Positions 24,176-33,025 are shown, counted from the stretch's first letter. The stretch: 64,000 nt of DNA from Sphingobacteriales bacterium (GCA_016719635.1 JADJYT010000001.1:372001-436000); one strand, 5' to 3'. The notes: generated by a model not told the origin, from the letters alone. A program made the numbers and translations.

Positions 24176-25117
24176 TTACTTTGTTATCCAGTAGCATTTG
24201 CGTTTCAGTTTCCCTTCAAAATCAAACGGCGTGGTTTGCCTGGTAATATCTTTGATGTTTTTGGTCTGCAGTTTTTCCGCATCCAGTTCAAATCCCCTGT
24301 AATTCGTACTGAACAACAACACTCCATTTCTGGATAACACATCCAGACAGCGGTTTATGATTGCCGCATAGTCACGCTGTATATCCAGAACATCCGGCAT
24401 TTTCTTACTGTTGGAAAATGTGGGCGGATCCAGGATGATCAAATCATATGAATTGGAAGGTACTGTTTTCAGATACTGCAGCACGTCTTCCTGAATAAAT
24501 TCATGTTTGGTGTCATCGTATAATTTATTGTATGTCAGATTCCGTTTCGCCCAGTTTATATAGGTCTTCGATAAGTCAACGGTCGTTATTCTGGATGCTC
24601 CGCCTGCCGCGGCATAGACGGAAAAGCTTCCGGTGTATGAAAACAGATTCAACACGCGTTTACCATCTGCGATTTCTCTGACCTTCTGACGGGTTATGCG
24701 ATGATCCAAAAACAAACCTGTATCTAAATAATCGGAAAGATTGACAATAAAACTCAACCCGTTTTCATCCACTATCATTTCTTTTTTCTCCTGATTCAGT
24801 TTGGAGTACTGGCGCTCCCCTTTCTGGCGTTCCCTCAATTTGAGGAAAATATGTTTTCTGCCGACTTCAAATACCTGCTGGATAATCTGAAGGGATGTGT
24901 CCAGCCAATCCGAGTATTCTTCTTCTGACAGTTTATGTTTACTTTTATATTCAGCCACATAAATGCAGTCTTTATAGACATCAACGATAAAAGGGAATTC
25001 CGGCATATCAATATCATATACCCGATAACAAGCCAACTGTTGTTTGCGGGCAAGTTTACCGATGCGTTTGTACACTTTCGATAAGCGGTTTTCAAAAGAT
25101 TGAAATTTATCTTGCAA
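24176..25117 (-). CDS. rlmK: 23S rRNA m7G2069 methyltransferase, stand-alone RlmK
   Basis: 313 residues that match, nearly end to end, the C-terminal half of the E. coli fused RlmKL: NRLSKVYKRIGKLARKQQLACYRVYD, LKLRERQKGERQYSKL, FIVNLSDYLDTGLFLDHR, LNLFSYTGSFSVYAAAGGA (SAM motif I), TTVDLSKTYINWAKRNL and LIILDPPTFSNSKKM (catalytic-type DPP motif). It should methylate N7 of G2069 in 23S rRNA, using S-adenosylmethionine. In gamma-proteobacteria RlmK is fused to RlmL; here it is separate and no RlmL is in the window. It begins one base after the enoyl-CoA hydratase gene ends, so the two are probably co-transcribed. Confidence 0.88.
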   Translation of the reverse strand: MQDKFQSFENRLSKVYKRIGKLARKQQLACYRVYDIDMPEFPFIVDVYKDCIYVAEYKSKHKLSEEEYSDWLDTSLQIIQQVFEVGRKHIFLKLRERQKGERQYSKLNQEKKEMIVDENGLSFIVNLSDYLDTGLFLDHRITRQKVREIADGKRVLNLFSYTGSFSVYAAAGGASRITTVDLSKTYINWAKRNLTYNKLYDDTKHEFIQEDVLQYLKTVPSNSYDLIILDPPTFSNSKKMPDVLDIQRDYAAIINRCLDVLSRNGVLLFSTNYRGFELDAEKLQTKNIKDITRQTTPFDFEGKLKRKCYWITK

Positions 25118-25118
25118 T

Positions 25119-25880
25119 TTATTTCTTCTTCAGATTCTCTACAAACTGGCCTACGCTCTTCCGAACCGGCTCACTCCACCATTGCTGCAGGAATGTTTTC
25201 ATCTCAAAATCAGAAATGGAGCTGATGGATTTCAGCTGGTCTTGCCTTAACTGGCGTTTGGTGATACGCCATCCGGCCTGATTGAAGGCGAGATATTGTT
25301 TCAGTTTCGCTTCGGCAGTTTCCAATACCTGATCTGCCGGTACGACTTCATCCACAAGCCCCATCTCTTTGGCATGTGCGGGAGAATATAATTTCCCCTC
25401 CATGAGGTACTGATAGGCTGTCTTTTGGCCAATCCAGTAACTGTAGATATCGAAAACACCGCGCGGCACAACTATGCCAATAGGTATCTCATTCAGTCCG
25501 ATTTTATAATTACCTTCCGCCATTACCCTGTAATCACATCCGATGGCAATGATACAGCCGCCTGCCGGCGAGTGTCCGTTAACGGATGCAATCAATGGTT
25601 TATCGAACGCCACGAGATCACAAACCAAATCCATGAAATTTCGCCAAAACTTCTCAAACTGCTTTTCGTCGTATGTATATAACTCCGGCAAATCAAGCCC
25701 GGCAGAAAAGAAATTTTCTTTCCCGTTTATGATGGCACCTTCAATGCTGTCATCTTCCATGAAATTTTTCAGTGCAATCCTCATCTCTGCAACAAATTCA
25801 TGGTTCATAGGGTTTGCTTTCTCCCTGTCCATCTGGATGATGCCGTAATTTTCTTTCTTTATCAGGTGTATATGTGCCAT
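25119..25880 (-). CDS. Enoyl-CoA hydratase/isomerase-family protein
   Basis: 253 residues from the ATG at 25880 (MAHIHLIKKENYGIIQMDR); the frame runs further up but that part is hydrophobic and unlike the family. The crotonase fold shows NGKENFFSAGLDLPEL and VNGHSPAGGCIIAIGCDYRVMA, the two segments that form the oxyanion hole, and a helical C-terminus ending VRKSVGQFVENLKK. Crotonases act on acyl-CoA thioesters as hydratases or isomerases. The position usually held by the first catalytic glutamate reads GLNEIPIGIVVP (Glu of NEIPIG), which could support isomerase chemistry. The exact reaction is not determinable. It heads a two-gene unit with rlmK. Confidence 0.85.
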   Translation of the reverse strand: MAHIHLIKKENYGIIQMDREKANPMNHEFVAEMRIALKNFMEDDSIEGAIINGKENFFSAGLDLPELYTYDEKQFEKFWRNFMDLVCDLVAFDKPLIASVNGHSPAGGCIIAIGCDYRVMAEGNYKIGLNEIPIGIVVPRGVFDIYSYWIGQKTAYQYLMEGKLYSPAHAKEMGLVDEVVPADQVLETAEAKLKQYLAFNQAGWRITKRQLRQDQLKSISSISDFEMKTFLQQWWSEPVRKSVGQFVENLKKK

Positions 25881-25996
25881 AATTGCGAATATTAAATGAA
25901 TTGAACGGATAAAATATAAGAACAGCGAAGATAAAGAAAAAGACAAAAATAGTTGCAACGTAATATTGTCTTCATCTAAATCCTGTTTTTTTGGGA

Positions 25997-26004
25997 TATT
26001 TTTG
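25997..26004 (+). promoter_or_regulatory. -7 promoter box of ndh
   Basis: TATTTTTG, an exact TAnnTTTG match, 15 bases before the ATG at 26020. No clear -33 element. Confidence 0.5.
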
Positions 26005-26019
26005 TAACAAATTTAAAAA

Positions 26020-27306
26020 ATGGATTTAAAGATACCTTACACAGGTCAGAAGAGAGTGGTTATCATCGGCGGCGGATTTGGCGGCATTGAGCTGGCAAAG
26101 GCACTCAAGAATCAGGATGTCCAGATTGTTTTACTGGATAAACACAATTATCATACCTTCCAGCCGTTATTGTATCAGGTTGCTACCGGCGGACTGGAAC
26201 CAGGAAGTATAGCCTATCCTTTGCGAAAATTCATGCAGGATATCCCAAACGGGATTTTTCGGTTGGCGGAAGTTAAAGAGATAGATACTGCAAATCAAAA
26301 AATACATACAGACATCGGTGATTTGCATTTTGACTATCTGGTGATAGCCACCGGCAGTACCACCAACTTCTTTAAATTTTCAGAAGCGGAGTCCGGTAAG
26401 ATGCAACAGATGAAGGATATTCCGCAGGCGCTGGATTTGCGAAGCTATATTCTGGAAAATTTTGAAGAGGCATTGCTCACATTTGATGAAAGCAAGAAAG
26501 AGGAACTGATTAACATAGCCATTGTGGGAGGCGGCCCAACCGGCGTGGAATTAGCCGGAGCCATCGGTGAAATGCGAAAAAATATCTTGCCTAAAGATTA
26601 CCCCGAACTGGATTTCAGAAAGATGCAGATTCATTTATTTGAAGCGGGAGACCGTTTACTATCGGCGATGCATCCGGAAAATTCTGAAAAGGCATTGAAA
26701 TATGTAAAGGACTTTGGTGTCAACGTCTGGCTGAATACCATGGTGACCGGATATAATGACAGCGAACTAGCGCTGAATAATGGGAAGAAAATTAAAACCG
26801 ATACAGTTATCTGGACGGCCGGCGTGAAAGGAAATCCGGTAGCCGGGCTTTCCGCTGATTTAATTGCCGGAAACAGCAGGATTGCCGTTGATGATTTTTG
26901 TCGGGTAAAAGGATTTGAATATATTTATGCATTGGGCGATGTGGCCTTCATGGCTCAGGAGGATTTCCCCAAAGGCCATCCTATGGTCGCTCCTGTAGCC
27001 ATACAGCAAGGCCATCTGGTGGCTAATAACATCCTGCGCGGATTAAAAAATCAGGAAATAAAGACATTTAAATACGTCGATAAAGGTTCTATGGCAACGG
27101 TCGGAAGGAATAAAGCCGTGATGGAAAGTAAAGGCGTTCGTATGGGCGGATTTATTGCATGGCTTGCCTGGTTGTTTGTCCATGTGATGACGCTGGTCGG
27201 TTTCCGGAACAAACTCACAGTTACACTGGGTTGGCTGTACAATTATTTCACATATGACAGAACGTTGCGTTTAATCATTCGTCCGTCCAAAAGAAAAGAG
27301 GAATAA
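26020..27306 (+). CDS. ndh: Type II NADH dehydrogenase (NDH-2)
   Basis: 428 residues. It passes electrons from NADH to quinone at the inner membrane without pumping protons. The N-terminal FAD-binding Rossmann motif is VVIIGGGFGGIELAKAL, followed by LLDKHNYHTFQPLLYQVATGGLEP (typical of NDH-2, with the AxGLEP quinone-site block). The NADH-binding motif is IAIVGGGPTGVELAGAIGE (about 165-185), and YALGDVAFM is the second FAD contact. The C-terminus (WLAWLFVHVMTLVGFRNKLTVTLGWLYNYFTYDR) is a hydrophobic membrane-anchoring segment. It is monocistronic with its own -7 box. Confidence 0.95.
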   Translation: MDLKIPYTGQKRVVIIGGGFGGIELAKALKNQDVQIVLLDKHNYHTFQPLLYQVATGGLEPGSIAYPLRKFMQDIPNGIFRLAEVKEIDTANQKIHTDIGDLHFDYLVIATGSTTNFFKFSEAESGKMQQMKDIPQALDLRSYILENFEEALLTFDESKKEELINIAIVGGGPTGVELAGAIGEMRKNILPKDYPELDFRKMQIHLFEAGDRLLSAMHPENSEKALKYVKDFGVNVWLNTMVTGYNDSELALNNGKKIKTDTVIWTAGVKGNPVAGLSADLIAGNSRIAVDDFCRVKGFEYIYALGDVAFMAQEDFPKGHPMVAPVAIQQGHLVANNILRGLKNQEIKTFKYVDKGSMATVGRNKAVMESKGVRMGGFIAWLAWLFVHVMTLVGFRNKLTVTLGWLYNYFTYDRTLRLIIRPSKRKEE

Positions 27307-27326
27307 AAAGCCGTCCGGAATCAGTC

Positions 27327-27334
27327 GGGGGGGG
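27327..27334 (+). repeat. Run of eight G after ndh
   Basis: A G8 homopolymer 20 bases past the ndh stop codon, in the gap to the convergent Pmp3-type gene. It is outside any coding frame, so slippage here would not switch a protein on or off. Confidence 0.9.
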
Positions 27335-27366
27335 TGTTGAGAAATATGAAAATCTCTTTTTACAGA

Positions 27367-27525
27367 TTAGCTCTTGGGATTGTTCAGGATAACGAGGGCG
27401 GCAATCACACCCGGTACCCATCCCAATAATGTCAGGATAAATGTTATGACAATACTTCCGCAGCCTTTGTCATAAACGGCCAGAGGAGGAAATAAAATAC
27501 TCAACAGAACTCTCCAGATACTCAT
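27367..27525 (-). CDS. Pmp3/YqaE-family small membrane protein
   Basis: A 52-residue protein starting MSIWRVLLSILFPPLAVYDK and ending VILNNPKS. The family hallmark is plain: a first helix with LSILFPPLAVY, then KGCG, then a second helix with TFILTLLGWVPGVIAALVIL. Pmp3/YqaE proteins are two-helix inner-membrane proteins linked to membrane potential and salt or envelope stress; the biochemical role is not settled. It is a single gene, convergent with ndh. Confidence 0.9.
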   Translation of the reverse strand: MSIWRVLLSILFPPLAVYDKGCGSIVITFILTLLGWVPGVIAALVILNNPKS

Positions 27526-27623
27526 TTTACAATTTGATTTGATATATAAACAACACTTAACCCTGATTTAGTTCCGGAATGGCTATTAAAGCACTATTTA
27601 AGAAATTGAAGAAGAGTAAGGAA

Positions 27624-28226
27624 TCATTTATGCCGGTTTTTTAAGACAGTCAGCACTTCATTCAAAGAAATATTCTTTTCCGCCATTAAAACCAGCAGGT
27701 GGAAGAATAAGTCAGCAACTTCCCCTTTGAATAATTCATCGTTATTATCCTTCGCTTCAATCACGACTTCCACCGCTTCTTCACCGACTTTCTGAGCAAT
27801 TTTATTCAGGCCCTTGTCGAATAACAAATTGGTATAGGAGTTATCTTTCGGATGCTGCTTTCTGTCCAGAATCAAAGCCTCCAGGTAGTGTAAAAATGAA
27901 AATTCATCTTTATTTTTTTCATACCAGCAGGTATCATTGCCGGTATGACAAACCGGGCCGGATGGTTTCGCTTTTATCAAGAATGCATCGCTGTCGCAAT
28001 CCAGTCTTATATCCATCACTTCCAGAAAGTTCCCGCTCTCCTCTCCTTTTGTCCATAATCTGTTTTTGGTGCGGGAGAAAAAAGTAACCTTATTCAGTTC
28101 CTTTGTTTTAGCAAGACTTTCTTCATTCATATATCCCAACATCAGTACTTTACCTGTCTGGAAGTCCTGAATGATGGCCGGCAATAAGCCGTCGGATGAT
28201 TTTTGGAAGTCTGCTTGCATACTCAA
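27624..28226 (-). CDS. hisIE: Bifunctional phosphoribosyl-AMP cyclohydrolase / phosphoribosyl-ATP pyrophosphatase
   Basis: 200 residues, steps two and three of histidine synthesis. The HisI half (about 1-110) has MLGYMNEESLAKT, FFSRTKNRLWTKGEESGN, DIRLDCDSDAFLIKAKPSGPVCHTGNDTCWYE with the metal-binding Cys and Asp residues. The HisE half (about 112-200) has DNSYTNLLFDKGLNKIAQKVGEEAVEVVIEAK and ADLFFHLLVLMAEKN. It is the last gene of the hisA-hisF-hisIE run, ten bases after hisF. The order and the IE fusion are usual for Bacteroidota. Confidence 0.95.
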   Translation of the reverse strand: MSMQADFQKSSDGLLPAIIQDFQTGKVLMLGYMNEESLAKTKELNKVTFFSRTKNRLWTKGEESGNFLEVMDIRLDCDSDAFLIKAKPSGPVCHTGNDTCWYEKNKDEFSFLHYLEALILDRKQHPKDNSYTNLLFDKGLNKIAQKVGEEAVEVVIEAKDNNDELFKGEVADLFFHLLVLMAEKNISLNEVLTVLKNRHK

Positions 28227-28235
28227 AAATACGAT

Positions 28236-28988
28236 TTATATTCTTACCGTAATTCCCTGTTCTTTTAAATAATTCTTTAAATCCGGAATCTCAATTTCCC
28301 CGAAATGAAATACACTGGCCGCCAAGGCGGCATCTGCAGCAGCCATTTTAAAGACATCGGCAAAATGCTCTTTTTTGCCGGCACCCCCGCTGGCTATTAT
28401 GGGAATCAACACATTGTCCGAACACCACCGTGTGATATCGAGTGCAAATCCGTTTTTAGTGCCATCGTGATTCATGGAAGTCAGCAGAATTTCACCGCCA
28501 CCGCGCTCCTGTATCTCTTTTGCCCAGTCTTTGGTATAAATTGGCGTGGATGTTCTGCCTCCATGTGTATATACTTTCCAGTCATCTTCCAGTTTCGTAT
28601 CAATCGCGACGACGACGCACTGAGAACCGAACTGAGCGGCCAATTCATCAATGAGTTCAGGGCGTTTGACTGCAGATGAGTTGATAGAAACCTTATCAGC
28701 GCCGGCACTCAGCAAGGCATCCACATCTTCTGTCGACGAGATGCCGCCGCCAACCGTGAACGGTATATTAATGGCTTCCGCCACCTTTTCCACCAGCTTC
28801 ACCAATGTCTTTCGTTTCTCTACTGTAGCTGTTATATCCAGAAAAACCAACTCATCCGCACCCTGTTCCACATAAGCCTGTGCCAGTTCCACCGGATTGC
28901 CGGCGTGAATCAGGTTGACAAAATTCACCCCTTTGACGGTTTGTCCGTCTTTGATATCCAAACAAGGTATAATGCGTTTAGTCAACAT
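28236..28988 (-). CDS. hisF: Imidazole glycerol phosphate synthase, cyclase subunit
   Basis: 250 residues, a (beta/alpha)8 barrel that with HisH makes imidazole glycerol phosphate and AICAR. It starts MLTKRIIPCLDIKDGQTVKGVNF (first catalytic Asp in CLDIKDG), and has LVFLDITATVEKR, FTVGGGISSTEDVDALLSAGADKVSINSSAV, and the second catalytic Asp in LTSMNHDGTKNGFALD. The phosphate site is IIASGGAG. The partner hisH is in the same orientation but 4 kb away, beyond the metalloprotease gene. It follows hisA with an eight-base gap. Confidence 0.97.
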   Translation of the reverse strand: MLTKRIIPCLDIKDGQTVKGVNFVNLIHAGNPVELAQAYVEQGADELVFLDITATVEKRKTLVKLVEKVAEAINIPFTVGGGISSTEDVDALLSAGADKVSINSSAVKRPELIDELAAQFGSQCVVVAIDTKLEDDWKVYTHGGRTSTPIYTKDWAKEIQERGGGEILLTSMNHDGTKNGFALDITRWCSDNVLIPIIASGGAGKKEHFADVFKMAAADAALAASVFHFGEIEIPDLKNYLKEQGITVRI

Positions 28989-28996
28989 AGAAGCAG

Positions 28997-29713
28997 TTAT
29001 TGTATGCTTTTTAATTCTGTCAGCGAAATCTTTCCTTCATAAAATGCCTTTCCTACAATCGCGGCATAACAACCCATATCCTTTAATTGGATTAAATCAT
29101 TCATACCCGACACACCACCGGAGGCAATCAGCTTCAGTCCCTCGTATGCATCAATAATCTCCTGATATAATTCAACGGAAGGCCCCTGCAACATACCATC
29201 TTTGGATACATCGGTACACAACACATAATCTATCCCTTCTTCAAAATAGAAATCCAAATAAGAAAAAATATCCTTTGTGCTGCTTTCCTGCCAGCCATGA
29301 ATGGCGATTTTATCCTTAATGACATCTGCACCCAAAATCAGCTTTTCTTCCCCGAATTCCCATATCCAATCCACAAATTCACCCGGGTTTTTAACCGCCA
29401 GGCTGCCTACCGTTATCTGTGCTGCTCCTATATCGTATGCCTTTTGGGCAGCAGCCTTTGTTTTTATTCCACCGGAAAAGTCAATCTTCAGGTTCGTTTG
29501 TGAAGCAATGGACTCCAGTACTTTCCAGTTGACCACTTCTCCTTTTTTGGCGCCATCCAGATCCACCAGATGCAGATGACTGATTCCGTTGGCTTCAAAT
29601 TCTTTGGCAACTTCCAATGGATTCTCGTTGTAGATTTTTTTAGAATCATAATCTCCTTTCGTCAATCGGACACACTTTCCGTCTATAATATCTATTGCAG
29701 GAATGATCAGCAT
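28997..29713 (-). CDS. hisA: ProFAR isomerase
   Basis: 238 residues, the barrel isomerase of histidine synthesis (ProFAR to PRFAR). It shows MLIIPAIDIIDGKCVRLTKGDY with the catalytic Asp in AIDIIDG, LHLVDLDGAKKG, IDFSGGIKT, and the second catalytic Asp region LCTDVSKDGMLQGPS, ending IASGGVSGMNDL. It heads hisA-hisF-hisIE. The terminator at 29729-29755 lies only 16 bases upstream, so the operon either starts between the two or depends on read-through from the metalloprotease gene; no clear -7 box is visible. Confidence 0.95.
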   Translation of the reverse strand: MLIIPAIDIIDGKCVRLTKGDYDSKKIYNENPLEVAKEFEANGISHLHLVDLDGAKKGEVVNWKVLESIASQTNLKIDFSGGIKTKAAAQKAYDIGAAQITVGSLAVKNPGEFVDWIWEFGEEKLILGADVIKDKIAIHGWQESSTKDIFSYLDFYFEEGIDYVLCTDVSKDGMLQGPSVELYQEIIDAYEGLKLIASGGVSGMNDLIQLKDMGCYAAIVGKAFYEGKISLTELKSIQ

Positions 29714-29728
29714 GGTTGTTCTTTGTAT

Positions 29729-29755
29729 AAAAAAGTCCGACTGAAAGCCGGACTT
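29729..29755 (-). terminator. Terminator after the metalloprotease gene, before hisA
   Basis: AAGTCCG (29733-29739) pairs with CGGACTT (29749-29755) around a nine-base loop, followed on the minus strand by six T. It is 22 bases past the metalloprotease stop and 16 before hisA. There is no leader peptide frame in the gap. Confidence 0.85.
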
Positions 29756-29776
29756 GTAAAATAGAAAAAATATTTT

Positions 29777-32700
29777 TTATTGAACGATAATATTTTGAGT
29801 CGCCATCCCTTCATCTCCGATAATGCTGATGAAATACATGCCATTTTCCAATCCGGATACATTGATTAGTCTGGAATTTTGCCCAATTCTTATCCTCACA
29901 GCATCGTTTAGCAATACCTGTCCGGTCATATTAAACAATTTCAGCTGATAGTCATTATTTTTATCAGAAGTGATTTTTATTTCAAAAATCCCGTTATTCG
30001 GATTAGGAATAACTGCAAATGACAAACTTAACTGATTCAGTTTAACCGCAGTCAGGGATGCATTAAAATTGTTTGATATCGAGGAAGCGCAAGCACCGTT
30101 AATCACTTTCACTGTGTAAACACCTGAGGTTGTAATTTTAAAGAATGGGAAATTGGTGGTTGTTTGCAGAACACCGCCTTTATACCATTCATACGTCGCT
30201 CCTGCAACAATGGTACTGCTGTATAAAGTATCGTTGCTTTGTGTTATAGTTGGCGTCGCTGGTGTCGTGTTGACTGTAACCGTTGCTATTGCTGTTTTGC
30301 TGCATGAATTTGCCATGCCCGTTACGGTATAAGTTGTGGTGGAATTTAAAACAGGTGTTGTTACCGGATTACCGCTCAATCCGGCTGTCCAGGTATAGGT
30401 TGTAGCGCCACCGGCCGACAATGTGGCGGTTTTACCGGAGCAGATGGTCGGAGAATTTACAGTAACAATCGGTAATGCAGTAACCGTAACAGTCGCTACG
30501 GCTGTTTTACTGCAGCCACCTGTTGTACCTGTAACGGCATACGTTGTGGTGGAGGATAATACCGGAGTGGAAGCCGGATTACCGCTTAATCCGCCTGTCC
30601 ATGAATAAGCGGTTGCGCCTCCCGCAGTTAATGTCGCTGTTTTACCGGAACATACGGTCGGTGAATTTACAGTAACATTCGGTAATGCTGTAACCGTAAC
30701 AGTCGCTACGGCTGTTTTACTGCAGCCACCTGTTGTACCTGTAACGGTATACGTTGTGGTGGAGGACAATGCCGGAGTGGTAGCCGGATTACCGGATAAT
30801 CCGCCTGTCCATGAATAAGCGGTTGCGCCTTGGGCAGTTAAAGTGGCTGTAGAACCTGCACAAATTGAGGATGAATTTACCGTTACAGTTGGAAATACTT
30901 TCACCCGAATTGATTTGGAATAAGGTGAACTCGCATTACCAGATTTGTATGCAACCAGACTTATAGTATATGTACCTACCGTATTAAAAACAGGAGATAC
31001 GGTGGTAATCGAATTTGAAGTGGATGGAGTACCACCGTTGATTGTCCAGCGAACTGAATCCGGCGACCCGCTTGATGCCGTTGAGGTATTGGTGAATAGG
31101 AGATTTCCGCCAACACAAACAGCTGTGTCGCTTAGGGTAAATGAAGCAGTGGCGGTAGGTGTGGAGGAAGAACTGCTATACAAGTTGACATTATCGATAT
31201 AAATATTATTCGCATAGAGTCCATAATTTCTGAAAATTACTTTGACATATTTGTTTAAATACGGAGCGGGTATCGATACAGAATCCTGTCTCCATTGAGA
31301 AGTGGTAGGTGTAAATCCATTTGAGGTGGCCGCTGCTGTAGCAAGTTGAGTTCCTCCTTTTTTGTAAAAGCTGGTGGTAGTTCCGCTACAGACATCAGTA
31401 ATCAGCACTTCCAGTGTATCAAACTTGCTGGTACCATTTATTCTCAGGTAGGGTGCGTACGCAACATCAAATTTTAACTTAGGATTTACGGCACCGTTTA
31501 AATTAATCGTAGGAGTTAATACGTCATCCTTTAGACTATTCGCATTATTGTCAAAATTGTTATTATACATACTTGCTGTAGATGTACCAAAACCACCTGC
31601 AGCAGTTGTTCTTGACCAGTTGAAACCCGAAGCAGATGACAAGGTCCATCCTGTTGGAGGGAAGGTCGTACTCTGAAATCCTTCTGAGAAGGGCAGAGAA
31701 GCGCCGGCAGGATTTCCAACAACTATATGAGCCGATTTGGTGATCGTATTATTTCCAAGGGCATTCGATGCTTTTAAGGTAACATCATACGTGCCTGCCG
31801 AATTATATGTGATGGTTGGATTTTGAGCAGTCGAGGCAGAAGGTGTCCCACCTGGGAAAGTCCATAACCAGGATGTCGGTGCATTTGCAGATAAATCTGT
31901 AAAAGTGACCGTATTTCCCGGGCAAATGCTGGTTCTGTTTGTTGAAAAGTTTGCAACAGGGGCTTGTGGTATGATAGTACAGACATTAGAAGAGGAAAGA
32001 GGGAATCTGTAGGTACCATTGGCCATTGCCGTTTGCATCCTCGTGCGCTGATCGGGTGTAAACATATACATGCACGGGTCATCTGTGTAATCCATAAAAT
32101 TCATAAACATATCCCCATTTGGTCCGTTAGTACATGAAACACTCGGGAACGAAGGGCAATCATAATTTTCTGATTGCTGGGTGGGTGTGTCATTACAATA
32201 ATCCGTTCCGCAATTGAAATCTCCCCAAATATGTCTGAGACCGAGCCAGTGACCGATTTCATGCGAAGTCGTTCTGCCCCGGTTATACGGTGCGGAACCG
32301 GTGACCGTACCGGTATTGTCTCCAAAATAAAGATAACCTATAACTACACCGTCATCATCGGGACCGCCTGCGTCAAGGGCTGAAATGCCGCTTAAGGTGG
32401 AGGATGCCGGAAAGGTAGCATAACCCAAAGTACCATCTTCCAATGGTAAGACCCATATGTTGCAATATTTTGTTGGATCCCAGATGGTAGCGGGTTTGAT
32501 TGTGGCATCAACATAATTACTAAACCATCCGAATGTACCGGGATTGGAAAATCCGACTGATTGTGCATCTACTCTGTCTATACCCGGCTCTGTCATATTC
32601 GTTCCATCAGGTTTTTTCTGAGCCATACAAAACTGAATATTGGTATTGGAAACAAGTGATGAAAATTCAGCAGGAACATCCCCGACATTTAATCCGATAC

Positions 32701-33025
32701 CGGCATAATCTTTATTCAGTACATCAATCTGTGAATTTACCTGTACCTGTGAGATATTCTGAGTGGCATTCCAATAGACTACGTGTACGACCACCGGAAT
32801 GGTATAATCCGTCATTATCCTTGCCTGAGGATTATTTTGAGATGCTACATACCGGGTGATTTTTTGCTGAAAATCATTTTCCCATTCTAAAGACGGAATT
32901 TTTGTCTTACAGGTTCTTCTTTCGGGGGGTGTCCCGCTTTCGTTGCCTCTTTCTTTATCGTCAAGTGCAATCAAGTTGAAATGCAGAGCCATCATAAAGC
33001 TCAACAGGATAAAAAAATTCTTCAT
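29777..33025 (-). CDS. Secreted M43-type (cytophagalysin-like) zinc metalloprotease with PKD/Ig repeats and T9SS sorting domain
   Basis: 1082 residues. A signal peptide (about 1-20) is followed by a propeptide and a metzincin catalytic domain with HEIGHWLGLRHIWGD (about 255-269, zinc ligands H255, H259, H265) and the Met-turn MNFMDYTDDPCMYMFT (about 308-323): the pappalysin/cytophagalysin (M43) pattern. Then come a PKD domain (about 356-436), a jelly-roll MAM-like region (about 440-625), a second PKD-like domain (about 628-715), three near-identical Ig-like repeats of about 70 residues (about 715-925), and a Por C-terminal sorting domain (VIPNPNNGIFEI to GMYFISI). It should be exported by the T9SS and degrade proteins outside the cell. 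It sits between hisH and hisA, where an unrelated secreted protein is not expected. Confidence 0.92.
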   Translation of the reverse strand: MKNFFILLSFMMALHFNLIALDDKERGNESGTPPERRTCKTKIPSLEWENDFQQKITRYVASQNNPQARIMTDYTIPVVVHVVYWNATQNISQVQVNSQIDVLNKDYAGIGLNVGDVPAEFSSLVSNTNIQFCMAQKKPDGTNMTEPGIDRVDAQSVGFSNPGTFGWFSNYVDATIKPATIWDPTKYCNIWVLPLEDGTLGYATFPASSTLSGISALDAGGPDDDGVVIGYLYFGDNTGTVTGSAPYNRGRTTSHEIGHWLGLRHIWGDFNCGTDYCNDTPTQQSENYDCPSFPSVSCTNGPNGDMFMNFMDYTDDPCMYMFTPDQRTRMQTAMANGTYRFPLSSSNVCTIIPQAPVANFSTNRTSICPGNTVTFTDLSANAPTSWLWTFPGGTPSASTAQNPTITYNSAGTYDVTLKASNALGNNTITKSAHIVVGNPAGASLPFSEGFQSTTFPPTGWTLSSASGFNWSRTTAAGGFGTSTASMYNNNFDNNANSLKDDVLTPTINLNGAVNPKLKFDVAYAPYLRINGTSKFDTLEVLITDVCSGTTTSFYKKGGTQLATAAATSNGFTPTTSQWRQDSVSIPAPYLNKYVKVIFRNYGLYANNIYIDNVNLYSSSSSTPTATASFTLSDTAVCVGGNLLFTNTSTASSGSPDSVRWTINGGTPSTSNSITTVSPVFNTVGTYTISLVAYKSGNASSPYSKSIRVKVFPTVTVNSSSICAGSTATLTAQGATAYSWTGGLSGNPATTPALSSTTTYTVTGTTGGCSKTAVATVTVTALPNVTVNSPTVCSGKTATLTAGGATAYSWTGGLSGNPASTPVLSSTTTYAVTGTTGGCSKTAVATVTVTALPIVTVNSPTICSGKTATLSAGGATTYTWTAGLSGNPVTTPVLNSTTTYTVTGMANSCSKTAIATVTVNTTPATPTITQSNDTLYSSTIVAGATYEWYKGGVLQTTTNFPFFKITTSGVYTVKVINGACASSISNNFNASLTAVKLNQLSLSFAVIPNPNNGIFEIKITSDKNNDYQLKLFNMTGQVLLNDAVRIRIGQNSRLINVSGLENGMYFISIIGDEGMATQNIIVQ
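30271..30895 (-). repeat. Tandem repeats encoding three Ig-like domains
   Basis: Three consecutive units inside the metalloprotease gene. The two at about 30481 and 30691 start with the same bases (TAACCGTAACAGTCGCTACG), are exactly 210 bases apart, and differ at only a few positions over about 140 bases. The third unit is more diverged. At protein level they repeat ICxGxTATLxAxGATxYxW and SSTTTYTVTGTTGGCSKTA. Confidence 0.88.

Noticed and set aside
27327..27334. G8 tract as a phase-variation switch
   Set aside because: It is between convergent genes and not in a promoter or frame, so slippage has no clear effect.
29714..29776. Possible His attenuator before hisA
   Set aside because: The gap has no start codon and no His codon run, so a ribosome-stalling leader cannot be encoded there.
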